From: Gemmatimonadota bacterium
GTDB lineage: Bacteria > Gemmatimonadota > Gemmatimonadetes > Gemmatimonadales > GWC2-71-9
Assembly (NCBI GenBank): GCA_003221895.1
Contig: QHUJ01000130.1
Coordinates: 1-58,907, forward strand
Length of the DNA stretch: 58,907 nt
Direction: 5' to 3'
This document shows, piece after piece, positions 23,175 through 32,917 of the stretch (the first letter of the stretch is position 1; each line of letters starts with the position of its first letter). Position numbers and translations under genes: made by a program. The notes beneath the pieces were generated by a model. The model did not search any database. It was not told the DNA's origin and worked only from the letters and a program-made list of their open reading frames with translations.

Positions 23175-24239
23175 ATGGCGTCGGTTACACTCCGCCGCCT
23201 GAGCAAGGTCTTCGCAGGCGGCGTTCAGGCGCTGCACCACCTGGATCTCGAGGTGCGGGACGGTGAGCTGCTGGTGCTGCTCGGAGCTTCGGGCTCCGGC
23301 AAGACCACCGTGCTGCGCTGCATCGCGGGGCTCGAGGAGCCGACGTCGGGTGACGTCGTCATCGGCGAGCGCGTCGTCACACAGGAGTCTCCCGCCGAGC
23401 GCGACGTCGCGATGGTGTTTCAGAGCCACGCGCTGTATCCCCACCTCAGTGTCCGCGACAACATCGCGTTTCCGCTCACAGTGCGGCACGTCGGCGATGC
23501 GCAGGTCACCCGCCGCGTGCTCGAGGCCGCGACGCGGCTCGGCCTGAAGGACGTACTCGATCGCATGCCGCAGCAGCTGTCGGAGGGTGAGCGGCAGCGC
23601 GTGGCCCTGGGCCGCGCCATCGTCCGGGGCCCGCAAGCGTTTCTGCTCGACGAGCCGCTCTCGCGTCTCGACGGCCCGCTGCGCATCGAGTTGCGCGCGG
23701 AGCTGCTCGCCCTCCACCGCGCGCTCGGCGCCACGATGATCTACGTGACGCACGATCAAACCGAAGCGATGACGATCGGCCAGCGCATCGCCATCCTGCA
23801 TGAGGGGCGCCTCCGGCAGGTCGGCACGCCCGAAGAGGTGTACCAGCGTCCCGCCGACGTGCACGTCGCCCGCTTTGTCGGTACTCCGGGCATGAATGTC
23901 CTGCGGGGACGGGGCCGAGCCGCGGAGAAGGGACGAGTCATTGAAGCCGGCAGTCTCGTCATTCCTGTTGAGCTCTCCACCTACGAAGGCGAGCTGCAGC
24001 TCGGCGTCCGGCCCGAGTTCGTGGGTCTCTGCGCCGTCGATCACGGCGTCGGCAATGTGGACGTGCTGGTCGTCGAGCCGCTTGGGAGCGAGACGCTCGT
24101 TCATCTGAACGCCGGCGGTCAGCCGCTGGTCGCGCGGCTGCAAGGATTTGCGGATGTGCCCGTGGGCACGCGCGTGGGAGTGAAAGTCGATCGCCGGCGT
24201 CTGTATCTCTTCGACGCCGCAGGAGCGCCGCTCGTGTGA
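23175..24239 (+). CDS. Sugar ABC transporter ATP-binding protein (MalK/UgpC type)
   Basis: 354 aa. Walker A GASGSGKT (38-45), Q-loop MVFQSHALYPHLSVRDN, signature LSEGERQRVALGRA, Walker B AFLLDEP, D-loop SRLDG, H-loop VTHDQTEAMT. A C-terminal TOBE-like domain (QLGVRPEFVGL) identifies the MalK/CUT1 group that powers oligosaccharide or glycerol-phosphate uptake. The stop overlaps the GTG start of the permease (GTGTGA). Three genes form the transporter; no substrate-binding protein gene is present. Confidence 0.9.
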   Translation: MASVTLRRLSKVFAGGVQALHHLDLEVRDGELLVLLGASGSGKTTVLRCIAGLEEPTSGDVVIGERVVTQESPAERDVAMVFQSHALYPHLSVRDNIAFPLTVRHVGDAQVTRRVLEAATRLGLKDVLDRMPQQLSEGERQRVALGRAIVRGPQAFLLDEPLSRLDGPLRIELRAELLALHRALGATMIYVTHDQTEAMTIGQRIAILHEGRLRQVGTPEEVYQRPADVHVARFVGTPGMNVLRGRGRAAEKGRVIEAGSLVIPVELSTYEGELQLGVRPEFVGLCAVDHGVGNVDVLVVEPLGSETLVHLNAGGQPLVARLQGFADVPVGTRVGVKVDRRRLYLFDAAGAPLV

Positions 24240-26137
24240 ACACGAAACCCTGGGGCGTTGCCGCGGTGGCGGCCGGAGTGGTAGCGGCAGCGACAACACT
24301 GGTGGTGGTGAGCTGGGCGCAGAGCCGGTATCAGAAGGAATTCGCACTGCGGATGGCGCGCACGACCGCGTCCTACGTCTCGGCCGTCACACCGCCACCG
24401 CCTCCGCCGCCCCCGCCGCCTCGCGTGCGGCGCCGGGCACGGCGCGCACCCATACCACCGCCTCCCCCTCCCCCTCCCCCTCCGCTACCGGCGCCGTTCT
24501 CCGCCGGTGCCCGCAGCTATCACTTGCCCGCGCTAATGACTCAGGCGAGGGCATTGAAGTCGCTGCCAGGCTGGACGTCGGACGTGGAGGTCTATTACGG
24601 GACGGCGCCGCTCGTCGATGCGACCGCCGCGCCGCTCACGCCGGATGACCTTCACGAGCTCGATAGCGCAGCCAGCCGGTGGCGCAATGGAGTTGCGCTT
24701 GTACCGCTGCGAGACCGGGAGGGGCGGGAGATCGTTGGGGCGGTCGCCCTGCGGCCGCTGCCTATGCCGACCGGCCCGGTGCCGGGAGGGATTGGTTTCG
24801 TCTTCCCGGCGGCTCTGTTTGCGGTGGGCGTTGCCGCCGCGATCGCATTCCGCGGCCAACCCCTCCGACGCGGCGGCTATGTCGGTGCCGCACTGCTGCT
24901 CGCCGCTGCCGCCTTCGTGGATGTGCGGACCGCGGCGCGCAACAGCACCGATCGCTGGCTGCTGGACACACGCCGCCTGGTCGTGGAGGCCGCCGCGCGA
25001 ATACCGCCGCCGGGTGTGCGCGTGAACGTGAGCGATCTCGCCGCGCTGGTGCGGAATGGCGAAGGGGAGCTGCTCCTTGGAGAGCCCGCCGAGTCCGCGC
25101 CACGCCGGGTGCAAATCGACGGCGAGCGCCGCGCCGTGGTTGCCATGCTGATTGGTTCCGGACGATGGGTCGAGCTGCGCTCCGTGCCGGCGGAGCTCCG
25201 GGCGTCGCGCTGGATCGTGCTGCTGCTGCCGAGCGCGCTGCTCGGTCCCATCGCGATTCTGCTGTTGCGCTGGGCCGAGCGCACTCCCGTGCGGCGGCGG
25301 CGCGAGACCGCGATCGCATGGGGATTTCTTACGCCGGTTGCTTTGCATCTGTTGGTCTTCACGCTTGGTCCAGCGCTCTTCGCCGTCTACCTGGCTGTGC
25401 ATGACAGTCAGGCGGGAGGTCTATCACTCGCGAATTTCAGAGCAGTCGTGGACGATCCGCTTACACAGCTCACGCTGCGAAACACCCTGATCTACGCGCT
25501 GTACGTACCTGTCTCGGTGGTCCTCGCGCTGTTCGCCGCGCTCCTGGTGCATGCCCATCGCGAGCGCTGGAGCGGACGATTGCTCGGTGCGGCGTTCCTG
25601 TCGCCGTACGTCTGCTCTGTCGTCGCGATCGCGCTCATTTGGCAACTGATCTATCAAACGGGGTCCCTTGGCCTCGGCAGGTCCGACTGGCTGAGCAACT
25701 CCGCGACGGCGCTCGCCGCGCTGATGCTGATGTCGATTTGGGCGCACGTCGGCGGGCAGATGATGGTCTTGCTCGCCGGGCTGCAACGCATTCCTCAGTC
25801 GTACAGTGACGCGGCGCGAGTCGATGGAGCCGGCGCCTGGCTCCGCTTCTGGCGCATCACGTTGCCGCTGCTGCGGCCGTACACGGGGTTCGTGTTACTC
25901 ACAGGTTTCATTAGCGCCTTCCAAATCTTCACGTTTGTGCTGGTGCTTACCCAGGGAGGACCGCTCCCCGCGCATTCGACCGAGGTCCTGGTGCACCGCA
26001 TCTATCAATTGGCGTGGGGATCTCCCGGCGGAGCATTCGGCGTAGCGAGCGCGTTCGCGTTCGCCGTGCTGGTGCTAGTCCTGCTCTTCAGATGGCCGCA
26101 GCTGAAGCTGCTTGCCAGGGTGTTGCGGCATGCGTAA
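24236..26137 (+). CDS. Sugar ABC permease (MalF type) with proline-rich N-terminal extension
   Basis: 633 aa, about twice a usual CUT1 permease. The C-terminal part (about 360-633) is the MalF-like channel with EAA-loop YSDAARVDGAGAWLRFWRITLPL. The N-terminal part has a membrane helix (10-28), two ten-proline runs (53-62 and 74-83) flanking an Arg-rich stretch, an extracytoplasmic domain (about 90-175), two further helices and another soluble region (about 235-320) before the next helix. Such an extension is not part of a normal permease; it might sense or bind substrate in place of a missing binding protein (inference). GTG start inside the ATPase stop. Confidence 0.82.
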   Translation: MNTKPWGVAAVAAGVVAAATTLVVVSWAQSRYQKEFALRMARTTASYVSAVTPPPPPPPPPPRVRRRARRAPIPPPPPPPPPPLPAPFSAGARSYHLPALMTQARALKSLPGWTSDVEVYYGTAPLVDATAAPLTPDDLHELDSAASRWRNGVALVPLRDREGREIVGAVALRPLPMPTGPVPGGIGFVFPAALFAVGVAAAIAFRGQPLRRGGYVGAALLLAAAAFVDVRTAARNSTDRWLLDTRRLVVEAAARIPPPGVRVNVSDLAALVRNGEGELLLGEPAESAPRRVQIDGERRAVVAMLIGSGRWVELRSVPAELRASRWIVLLLPSALLGPIAILLLRWAERTPVRRRRETAIAWGFLTPVALHLLVFTLGPALFAVYLAVHDSQAGGLSLANFRAVVDDPLTQLTLRNTLIYALYVPVSVVLALFAALLVHAHRERWSGRLLGAAFLSPYVCSVVAIALIWQLIYQTGSLGLGRSDWLSNSATALAALMLMSIWAHVGGQMMVLLAGLQRIPQSYSDAARVDGAGAWLRFWRITLPLLRPYTGFVLLTGFISAFQIFTFVLVLTQGGPLPAHSTEVLVHRIYQLAWGSPGGAFGVASAFAFAVLVLVLLFRWPQLKLLARVLRHA

Positions 26138-26948
26138 GCACTGGCCGGCCGCTGTTGTGCTCACGCTGCTCGCGGCGGTGATGCTCGCGCCCTTCCTCTA
26201 TATGATCTCAGTTTCGCTCATGAGCGAAACGGAGCTGCTTCGCTGGCCGCCGCCGCTCGTGCCGCATGCGCCGACCGCCGCGAACTACCTTGCCGCGCTC
26301 GAGGGATTGCCATACGAGCGCGTTCTCCTGAACACGGCTGTGCTCGCGGGCTGTGTCATGATCGGGCAAGTGCTGACTAGCGCAGCCGCGGGTTATGCCT
26401 TCGCGCGACTGCGATTCCACGGTCGCGATGGGGCGTTTTCGATCCTCGTCGCCACTCTGGTGATCCCTGCGATTCTCCTCGTGCTCCCGCGATTCTTCCT
26501 GCTGAGGGGCCTCGGCTGGGTCGACACCTACCGCGGACTCGTCTCGACGGAGCTCGTATCGGTCGCGGGCATCTTCCTGATGCGCCAGGCATTCCAGACG
26601 CTGCCGCGCGAGGTCGAGGAGGCGGCCCGCCTGGACGGTGCAGGAGAGTGGACCCTCTTCTGGCGAGTCATGCTCCCACTCGCGAAACCGGCGGTCGCAA
26701 CGGTTGCCCTGCTCGCGTTCATCGATCAGTGGCGCAGTTTGCTGTGGCCCCTCGTGGTCACGCGATCCGCGCAAATGGAAGTGGCAGAGGTCGCGCTGGC
26801 GCATTTCCACACGACCTATCTCGCCAACTGGCCATATCTGATGGCGGCGGCAGTGCTGATCACGCTGCCGGTGTTGCTGGCAGGTCTCCTGGCACAACGT
26901 TACGTGATGCAGGGTCTGCGAATTACCGGGGCCGAGCTCCGAAGCTGA
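26130..26948 (+). CDS. Sugar ABC permease (MalG type)
   Basis: 272 aa, six membrane helices. EAA loop LPREVEEAARLDGAGEWTLFWRVMLPLAKP (near 160-190) docks on the ATPase. Partner of the extended MalF-like permease, whose stop it overlaps by eight bases. Together with the MalK-like ATPase it forms a CUT1 importer for an oligosaccharide. The 3' end overlaps the convergent GH36-like glycosidase gene, which may supply the sugar. Start ATG at 26130 gives MRKHWPA; no clear Shine-Dalgarno sequence is needed if coupled. Confidence 0.88.
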   Translation: MRKHWPAAVVLTLLAAVMLAPFLYMISVSLMSETELLRWPPPLVPHAPTAANYLAALEGLPYERVLLNTAVLAGCVMIGQVLTSAAAGYAFARLRFHGRDGAFSILVATLVIPAILLVLPRFFLLRGLGWVDTYRGLVSTELVSVAGIFLMRQAFQTLPREVEEAARLDGAGEWTLFWRVMLPLAKPAVATVALLAFIDQWRSLLWPLVVTRSAQMEVAEVALAHFHTTYLANWPYLMAAAVLITLPVLLAGLLAQRYVMQGLRITGAELRS

Positions 26949-29652
26949 GACTCCACTCAAGATCGCTTGACGTTCCTTCCGGCCATGAAATCACCGCATG
27001 CCCGCTCTCGAGCCGCTTCACACTGCAGGCGACATCCGCCTTGCAAACTCTGGGGCGTAGTGCGCGCGGCACAGCGATCGTGACGGCGTAAGGCCGGCCG
27101 TCGAGGTTCACCGCCTTCCCGTGCAGCGTCCGGGCCGCCGCATCCCAGCGCTCTTCTCCAAGATCGACGGCGCCTTGAATCACGTGCCGGGTTGTGCCGA
27201 CCAGCTGCGGCCGAGTGGCCGTTGGCCGTAACGCGACAGTCAGCGTGGTGTGCGGGGGAAGTATCGCATTGAGTGTCTGCTGCACGTCGGGCAGCGGCTG
27301 CTCCGCCCAAACGTCGTATACGCTGAATTTCGAACCAGCCGCTCCGCCTGTGACTCCGAGCGCCGCAAGGCTTTGAGCGACCTTGCGTGGCTCATCCTCC
27401 CAGTTCACCAGCACGACGGTCCACCAGCGCGGCGCACCTTCGACGATCCACGTCCCGGCCGGGCGGTCGCGCGTGACACTGTAGAGGCCGCCGGCACCAC
27501 CGGTGTCGGTCACGTGAACCGCAAGGACGTTTTCGCCACCCCAGTTGAGTCCGCCAGCTGGCACGTCGTACCGCCGGAACGCGCGCCAGCCGCTGGCGCC
27601 GCCCACCCTGGTACCGTTCACGAACGTCTCGTCGTTGTCGTCAACCCTGCCCAATTCCAGCCGAACAGATCCGGCCGCCGTCGGTGGCAGCGAGAACCGG
27701 GTCCGATACCACGCGGAACCGTCGTAATCCGCGTGCCCGGCCTGCTCCCACGTCGATGGAACGGGAATTGTCTCCCACGTCTCGTCATCGAACTCGCGTG
27801 CCGCATAGCGCTGGTCGTCGCCGGTCCGGAAACGCCAGGGACCTCGCAGCGGGACTACCGTATCGCCGGCCACCAGCGCGGGTGCGATCTCATGCTCGTC
27901 CACTTGCGTACCGACTACCCGGGCGGGGCGTGTCGTCCGCGCCACCGGGAGCGTTTTCTGCAGCACGGGCAGTCGTTCGGCGGGCAGTTTCGGGAGATTA
28001 TCGGACAGGATTGTCATTCCGCCGGACGCTGCGACCACGGATGCCCAGACGCGCGCTTCATCCAGCGTCAGGGGCGGGCGGACGACGAGGCAGTCCGGAT
28101 CGTTCAGCCAGATCGAGCGATGATAGAAGCTACGCAGCGCCGCCGCGCGGGCCGGTGCCTGAATGCCGGCCCAGCTGGCGTCGACATCTTCTCCAATCCG
28201 CATGCCGTCGACCAGCCCGGCGGCATGTTGCAGCGGTGCGCCGCAGCCCAGGAGGAACCCCTCGGCACCCAATCCGCCGCGCAATGCCGACAGCCCGCGG
28301 CGGTACGCCTCGGCCTTCGTGAGGCCGCCGTAGTGAAGCGCCTCCCCCCCCGCGGTGGCCCACTCCAGAAAATCGACTTTGAGGTAGTCGTAGCCCCACT
28401 CTCGCGCGACGCGGCGCGCGAGATCATACAGCCATTGTTGGACATCGGGATGCGCGCCGTCGAGCGCGAAAATCCGCCCGCCCCAAGGCGCCCGCGTGTC
28501 GACGAGGACCGGCGAGTTTTCGGTGTTTTTGATTAGCCAGGCGCCGTTCGCTGCGACCGGTGCGCGCTCCGCGACGGCGAAGGGGGCAACCCAGAGCCCG
28601 GCCTGGAATCCCGCCGCATGAATACGATCGGTCAGCCAACGATGGCCGTGCGGAAACTTGTCATTGGTTTCCCAGTCGCCCGCAGCTCGCTGATAGCCGT
28701 CATCGAGCTGGATGTAGCGGAGAAAGCGGCGGTCGAAGTGGGCGGTGCAAAAGTCGATGTTCGCCAGCATGTCCGCCTCGCTGACGTCGCTGCCCAGCTC
28801 GTACCACGAGCACCATCCGGTCGGCACCGTGAGCCCGGCGACGCGCTCCCGGTCCACCTCCGAGAGGGGCGTCGCGGCTGAGCTGAGCGCGTCGAGGCCG
28901 TCGCCCGCGGCGACGTAGGCGATGCGCACCGTGGCGCTGTCGCCTTCCGACCGCACCGGCCGGGCGGGGGTCCACTCACTGACCGCCTCGATGGCTCCGG
29001 CGGCGGTGAGGTGCACTTTTGCATCGCCGGGCTCACCGGAATCCCACACGACTGCCAGCCCATGTCCAGAGCGACTCAGACCGATGGCGCCGTGACTCGT
29101 GGCGTCAGCCGGTAAGGGCGTGACTCGACAAGAGTTCCATGACTGATAGCCATTGACGAGCGCGAGTAACGGCGACGGCGTGCCCGCCTCCGCCGGGAGT
29201 ATCTCTGGCTCAGAAGTTGCGAAGAACCTGATACCGCGGATCGTGGCAAGCACGCGATCCGGATACACCGTGACGGTGATGGCGCCATGCGCGCCGGCAT
29301 CCGCAGCAGTGTTCGCGTCCCAGGCCACGAATTCCGCCTCGATCCAGGAGCCGCGAGTTCGTCCCCGGATCACCAGCGACTCGCCGCCAGGCGGGCGGCG
29401 GTTCCCCACGCTGACGTCTTCCAGGTCAGCCAGGGTGACGAGCGTATCGCCGATCCACACGCCCAGTGCTGCATTCCGCAGCAACGGAATGGACCGGTCG
29501 GGAGCGTTGTACCAAAGGGCGATGCGACGCTGGTTGTCGAGATCGAACCTTAACGTGCCCGCGATTGGTGAGCCGCGCCCCACTCGACGGTGCGGACGCC
29601 ACAGGGCGGTCGTTGCTGCGCCAGTCAGGAGAACGAACGTGCGTCGGTCCAT
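26923..29652 (-). CDS. Tat-exported GH36-like alpha-galactosidase with jelly-roll module
   Basis: 909 aa. Tat-type N-terminus (MDRRTFVLLTGAATTALW). Residues about 40-290 form the N-terminal beta-supersandwich; the (beta/alpha)8 barrel follows with WCSWYELGSDVSEAD, IQLDDGYQ, GLWVAPF, nucleophile Asp near 424 (YDYLKVDFLEW) and acid/base Asp near 486 (GMRIGEDVDA). These are GH36/melibiase motifs. A GH2-like sugar-binding jelly roll (about 640-760: GPWRFRTGDD, PVPSTWEQAG, YRTRFSLP, VHVTDTGG) is inserted before the C-terminal beta domain. It probably cleaves alpha-galactosides in the periplasm and feeds the convergent ABC importer. Confidence 0.82.
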   Translation of the reverse strand: MDRRTFVLLTGAATTALWRPHRRVGRGSPIAGTLRFDLDNQRRIALWYNAPDRSIPLLRNAALGVWIGDTLVTLADLEDVSVGNRRPPGGESLVIRGRTRGSWIEAEFVAWDANTAADAGAHGAITVTVYPDRVLATIRGIRFFATSEPEILPAEAGTPSPLLALVNGYQSWNSCRVTPLPADATSHGAIGLSRSGHGLAVVWDSGEPGDAKVHLTAAGAIEAVSEWTPARPVRSEGDSATVRIAYVAAGDGLDALSSAATPLSEVDRERVAGLTVPTGWCSWYELGSDVSEADMLANIDFCTAHFDRRFLRYIQLDDGYQRAAGDWETNDKFPHGHRWLTDRIHAAGFQAGLWVAPFAVAERAPVAANGAWLIKNTENSPVLVDTRAPWGGRIFALDGAHPDVQQWLYDLARRVAREWGYDYLKVDFLEWATAGGEALHYGGLTKAEAYRRGLSALRGGLGAEGFLLGCGAPLQHAAGLVDGMRIGEDVDASWAGIQAPARAAALRSFYHRSIWLNDPDCLVVRPPLTLDEARVWASVVAASGGMTILSDNLPKLPAERLPVLQKTLPVARTTRPARVVGTQVDEHEIAPALVAGDTVVPLRGPWRFRTGDDQRYAAREFDDETWETIPVPSTWEQAGHADYDGSAWYRTRFSLPPTAAGSVRLELGRVDDNDETFVNGTRVGGASGWRAFRRYDVPAGGLNWGGENVLAVHVTDTGGAGGLYSVTRDRPAGTWIVEGAPRWWTVVLVNWEDEPRKVAQSLAALGVTGGAAGSKFSVYDVWAEQPLPDVQQTLNAILPPHTTLTVALRPTATRPQLVGTTRHVIQGAVDLGEERWDAAARTLHGKAVNLDGRPYAVTIAVPRALRPRVCKADVACSVKRLESGHAVISWPEGTSSDLEWSLSFGARPR

Positions 29653-30226
29653 GGTACTACCAATGTTGATAGCGCTGGCGGGTTTGTCTACGATGCTCGC
29701 CGCGCAAGGCACTACGGGCGACAGCAGTACCACCAAAGTGCCGTCCCACCATGCTATCGGCTTCGGGTATTTCGCAACGCTCGGATCATACTGGCAGATC
29801 GAAGCGGCTGAGATTGGCTACGTCCGCAGGATGTCTCACGGGTTGGCGGCGTTTTCTGTTTCCGGCCGGGTGGGAACTTTCATCGACGAGACGGCGGTGG
29901 TGGGCGGTACGAAAGGTATCGTGTTCGCTCCGACACTCGCCGCGCGCACGCATATGAAGCGCATCGCCCAGCTGGGTGAGGATGAGCACGGCACCGCGAT
30001 CGGCCTGGATATGACGCTCGAGGCGAGCGCGTATTTCGCGGGCGGATCGCCGTTCTGGCAGGGCCCGCGCTGGGGCGCCATTGCCCTGCTCCCCGGTCTG
30101 CGAATCGGAAACGCCGCGATTGTGCTTGGCCCCACCGCATTCTTTGCAGGCAGCAAACCCGCCGTGCGGGGCTTGCTGGCCTTCCGCGGTGAGGCGCCGC
30201 TGGCGCGCAAGGAGCGTCATCCCTAG
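29651..30226 (+). CDS. Exported hypothetical protein
   Basis: 191 aa, unrecognised. Signal peptide (MVLPMLIALAGLSTMLAAQG). The mature part has alternating hydrophobic/aromatic strands (IGFGYFATLGSYWQIEAAEIGYVRR, GLAAFSVSGRVGTF, GAIALLPGLRIGNAAIVLGPTAFF), suggesting a small outer-membrane barrel. The ATG at 29651 overlaps the divergent GH36-like start (CCATGG); an alternative ATG lies at 29663. A much longer upstream extension would run antisense through the glycosidase and is rejected. Followed by a histidine-kinase gene. Confidence 0.62.
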   Translation: MVLPMLIALAGLSTMLAAQGTTGDSSTTKVPSHHAIGFGYFATLGSYWQIEAAEIGYVRRMSHGLAAFSVSGRVGTFIDETAVVGGTKGIVFAPTLAARTHMKRIAQLGEDEHGTAIGLDMTLEASAYFAGGSPFWQGPRWGAIALLPGLRIGNAAIVLGPTAFFAGSKPAVRGLLAFRGEAPLARKERHP

Positions 30227-30238
30227 GTTAGCGACCTT

Positions 30239-31794
30239 ATGGTCGCGCCGACGCTGACCTCGGACAATCCCGGTCTCGAGGTGCTGGCGGAAGTCGCCAA
30301 AGTGCTGTCTTCAGGCCGGCCCGCCGATGAAAGGCTTGCCGAAGTCGTCGCCGTATTACGCCGCGGCCTGTCACTGCGTCGTTGTCGCTTATGGCTGCGG
30401 ACCGGCGATGGTTCCCGCTACATCCCCATCACCACTCCCGACGACGAGAAGCAGGTCCCCGGCTACGCCAACGCTGTCTCTGCCTGGGTAGCCACGGGCC
30501 CGCACCGCGAATCGGTCGCCGGAGCGACGCTACTCCGGCTGCCGCTGGTGCACGACGAAGCCGCGTTCGGTTGCTTCGAAGTCATCATCCCCCAGGGGCG
30601 GCACGAACGGATCGCGCACGACGTGCTTGTCGTGGTCGCGCAGATGCTCGCTCCCCTCCTCGCCGCCCACGACCTGTCCCAGGACCTCGTGTCCGAAGTC
30701 GCCCTCCGTACGCGCGAGCTCGAGGCGCAGCGCAACTTCGTGGCGCGCATCATCGATTCGCTGCCGGTAGGGCTGTACGTGATCGATCGGGCCTACCGGA
30801 TCCGCGCCTGGAATCGCAAGCGTGAGGCCGGCACGCAGGGCGTGTCGCGCGAGGATGCGCTGGGCCGCGAAGTCTTCGAGGTACTCGACCGCCAGCCACG
30901 CGATCTGCTCAAGCTCGAGTTCGACCGCGTCTTCACGACCGGCGAGATCCAGCAGATGGAGATGGACTCCCTGGCGACCGGTGAGCCGCGCCACTACCGC
31001 ATCACCAAGATTCCGATGCGCTCCGACGACGACGACATCTCACACGTCATCACGATCGGCGAGGACGTGACGGGATGGCGGCAGGCGCAGCACCGTCTCG
31101 CGCAGAGTGAGAAGCTCGCGGCAGTCGGACAGCTGGCGGCCGGTGTGATGCACGAGATCAACAACCCGCTCGCGACGATTCTCGCCTGCAGCGAAGCGCT
31201 GGCGCTCCGCATCGACGATCTGCCCGAGAAGGAGCGGCAGGCGCAGCAGGAGTACCTGCACATCGTGGACACCGAGGTGCAACGCTGCCGCCGCATCGTG
31301 GATGGCCTGCTCGATTTCTCGCGGCCCAAGCAGTCGAGCCCGAAGGCGCGCGTGGACATCAACGCGGTCATCGAGCAGACCCTCTTCCTCCTCAAGCACC
31401 ACGATCGCTTCAAGTGGCTCACGATCGACCGCCAGCTGGGGGATGGCCTGCCGCAGTTCCCGGCCGACAGCGAGCGGCTGGTACAGTGCTTCATGGCGCT
31501 GATGCTCAACGCCATGGACGCGATGAATTCGCGCGGCGTGCTCACGGTGCGCACCCACCGCAATCCGCAGCGGGCCGACGAGATTCTGGTGGAGTTCATC
31601 GACACCGGCACGGGAATCAGGCAGGAAGATCTGCCCAAGATCTTCGAGCCGTTTTTCACCACCAAACAGCAGGGGCGCGGCACCGGGCTCGGCCTCTCGG
31701 TGGCGTACGGTATCGTCGAGGAGCACCGCGGCCGCATCGAGGTCGAATCGCAGCTCGGCGTGGGGACCAACTTCAAGGTCTTCTTCCCGGTCGG

Positions 31795-31798
<4 letters not shown>
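30239..31798 (+). CDS. PAS/GAF-type sensor histidine kinase
   Basis: 519 aa, no membrane helix. N-terminal GAF-like region (about 10-145), a coiled stretch (145-170), a PAS domain (about 170-285), dimerisation domain with phospho-His305 (GVMHEINNPLATIL), and an ATPase domain with N box (LMLNAMDAM), G1 (DTGTGI), F box (FEPFFTTK) and G2 (GTGLGLS). HEINNPL and the long linker place it in the NtrB/HPK4 class. It shares a 4-base ATGA overlap with an OmpR-type regulator, which is its likely partner. Confidence 0.9.
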
Positions 31799-32469
<671 letters not shown>

Positions 32470-32470
32470 C

Positions 32471-32917
32471 ATGGAGAGTATCCGCGGGCGGTTGACGGTC
32501 TGGTACGCCACCGCCCTGATCGTCAGCATCGCGGTCTTCGCGGTCGTCGTCTACTTAACTCGACGCAGCGCCACGTATCAGGATCTCGATCGCCGCATCC
32601 AATCCGAGGCCGACCTCACCGCGGGCATTCTCGCCGAGAGCTATCGCGCGCGTGGCGTCCTCGTGGAAAAGGACACCGCCGGCCGCCCCGTGCTGACGCC
32701 CGAAGTGGCGGCCGTGCTCGAGGTCGTGCCGGACTTCCTCCTGGTGACGAGCCGCGACGGCCGGCTGCTGTTCGCGTCGCCGGACGCCCGCGCGCTCACG
32801 TTCGCGGAATTCGAGCAGCTCAACGCGATTACCCGGCTTCCCCCCGCTCCCCCCCCCCCCCCCGCTCCCCCCCCCCCCCCCCGCCCCCCCGCTCCCGACT
32901 CGATCAGCTGCTGCTGA
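32471..32917 (+). CDS. Sensor histidine kinase, N-terminal fragment (interrupted at poly-C tracts)
   Basis: 148 codons: first membrane helix (ALIVSIAVFAVVVYL), then a periplasmic sensor region (SYRARGVLVEKDTAGRP, LEVVPDFLLVTSRDGRLL). Translation then runs through tracts of 6, 15, 16 and 7 C separated by GCT or G, encoding a proline-rich stretch, and stops at 32915-32917. The remaining kinase (second helix, HAMP, catalytic part) continues in another frame. A net change of one or two C in the tracts would fuse both into one kinase of about 450 aa. Sequencing error or phase variation; see the finding. Confidence 0.78.
   Translation: MESIRGRLTVWYATALIVSIAVFAVVVYLTRRSATYQDLDRRIQSEADLTAGILAESYRARGVLVEKDTAGRPVLTPEVAAVLEVVPDFLLVTSRDGRLLFASPDARALTFAEFEQLNAITRLPPAPPPPPAPPPPPRPPAPDSISCC
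32838..32897 (+). repeat. Poly-C tract array (6, 15, 16 and 7 C)
   Basis: Four C runs separated by GCT or a single G: 32840-32845, 32849-32863, 32867-32882, 32884-32890. Very slippage-prone. It lies between periplasmic sensor and second membrane helix of a histidine kinase, where the reading frame breaks. Confidence 0.93.

Noticed and set aside
23175-26948. PuuD-like gene and ABC transporter as one urate/purine uptake operon
   Set aside because: The ATPase and permeases are of the CUT1 sugar type and the convergent gene is a glycosidase; only short spacing links PuuD to them.
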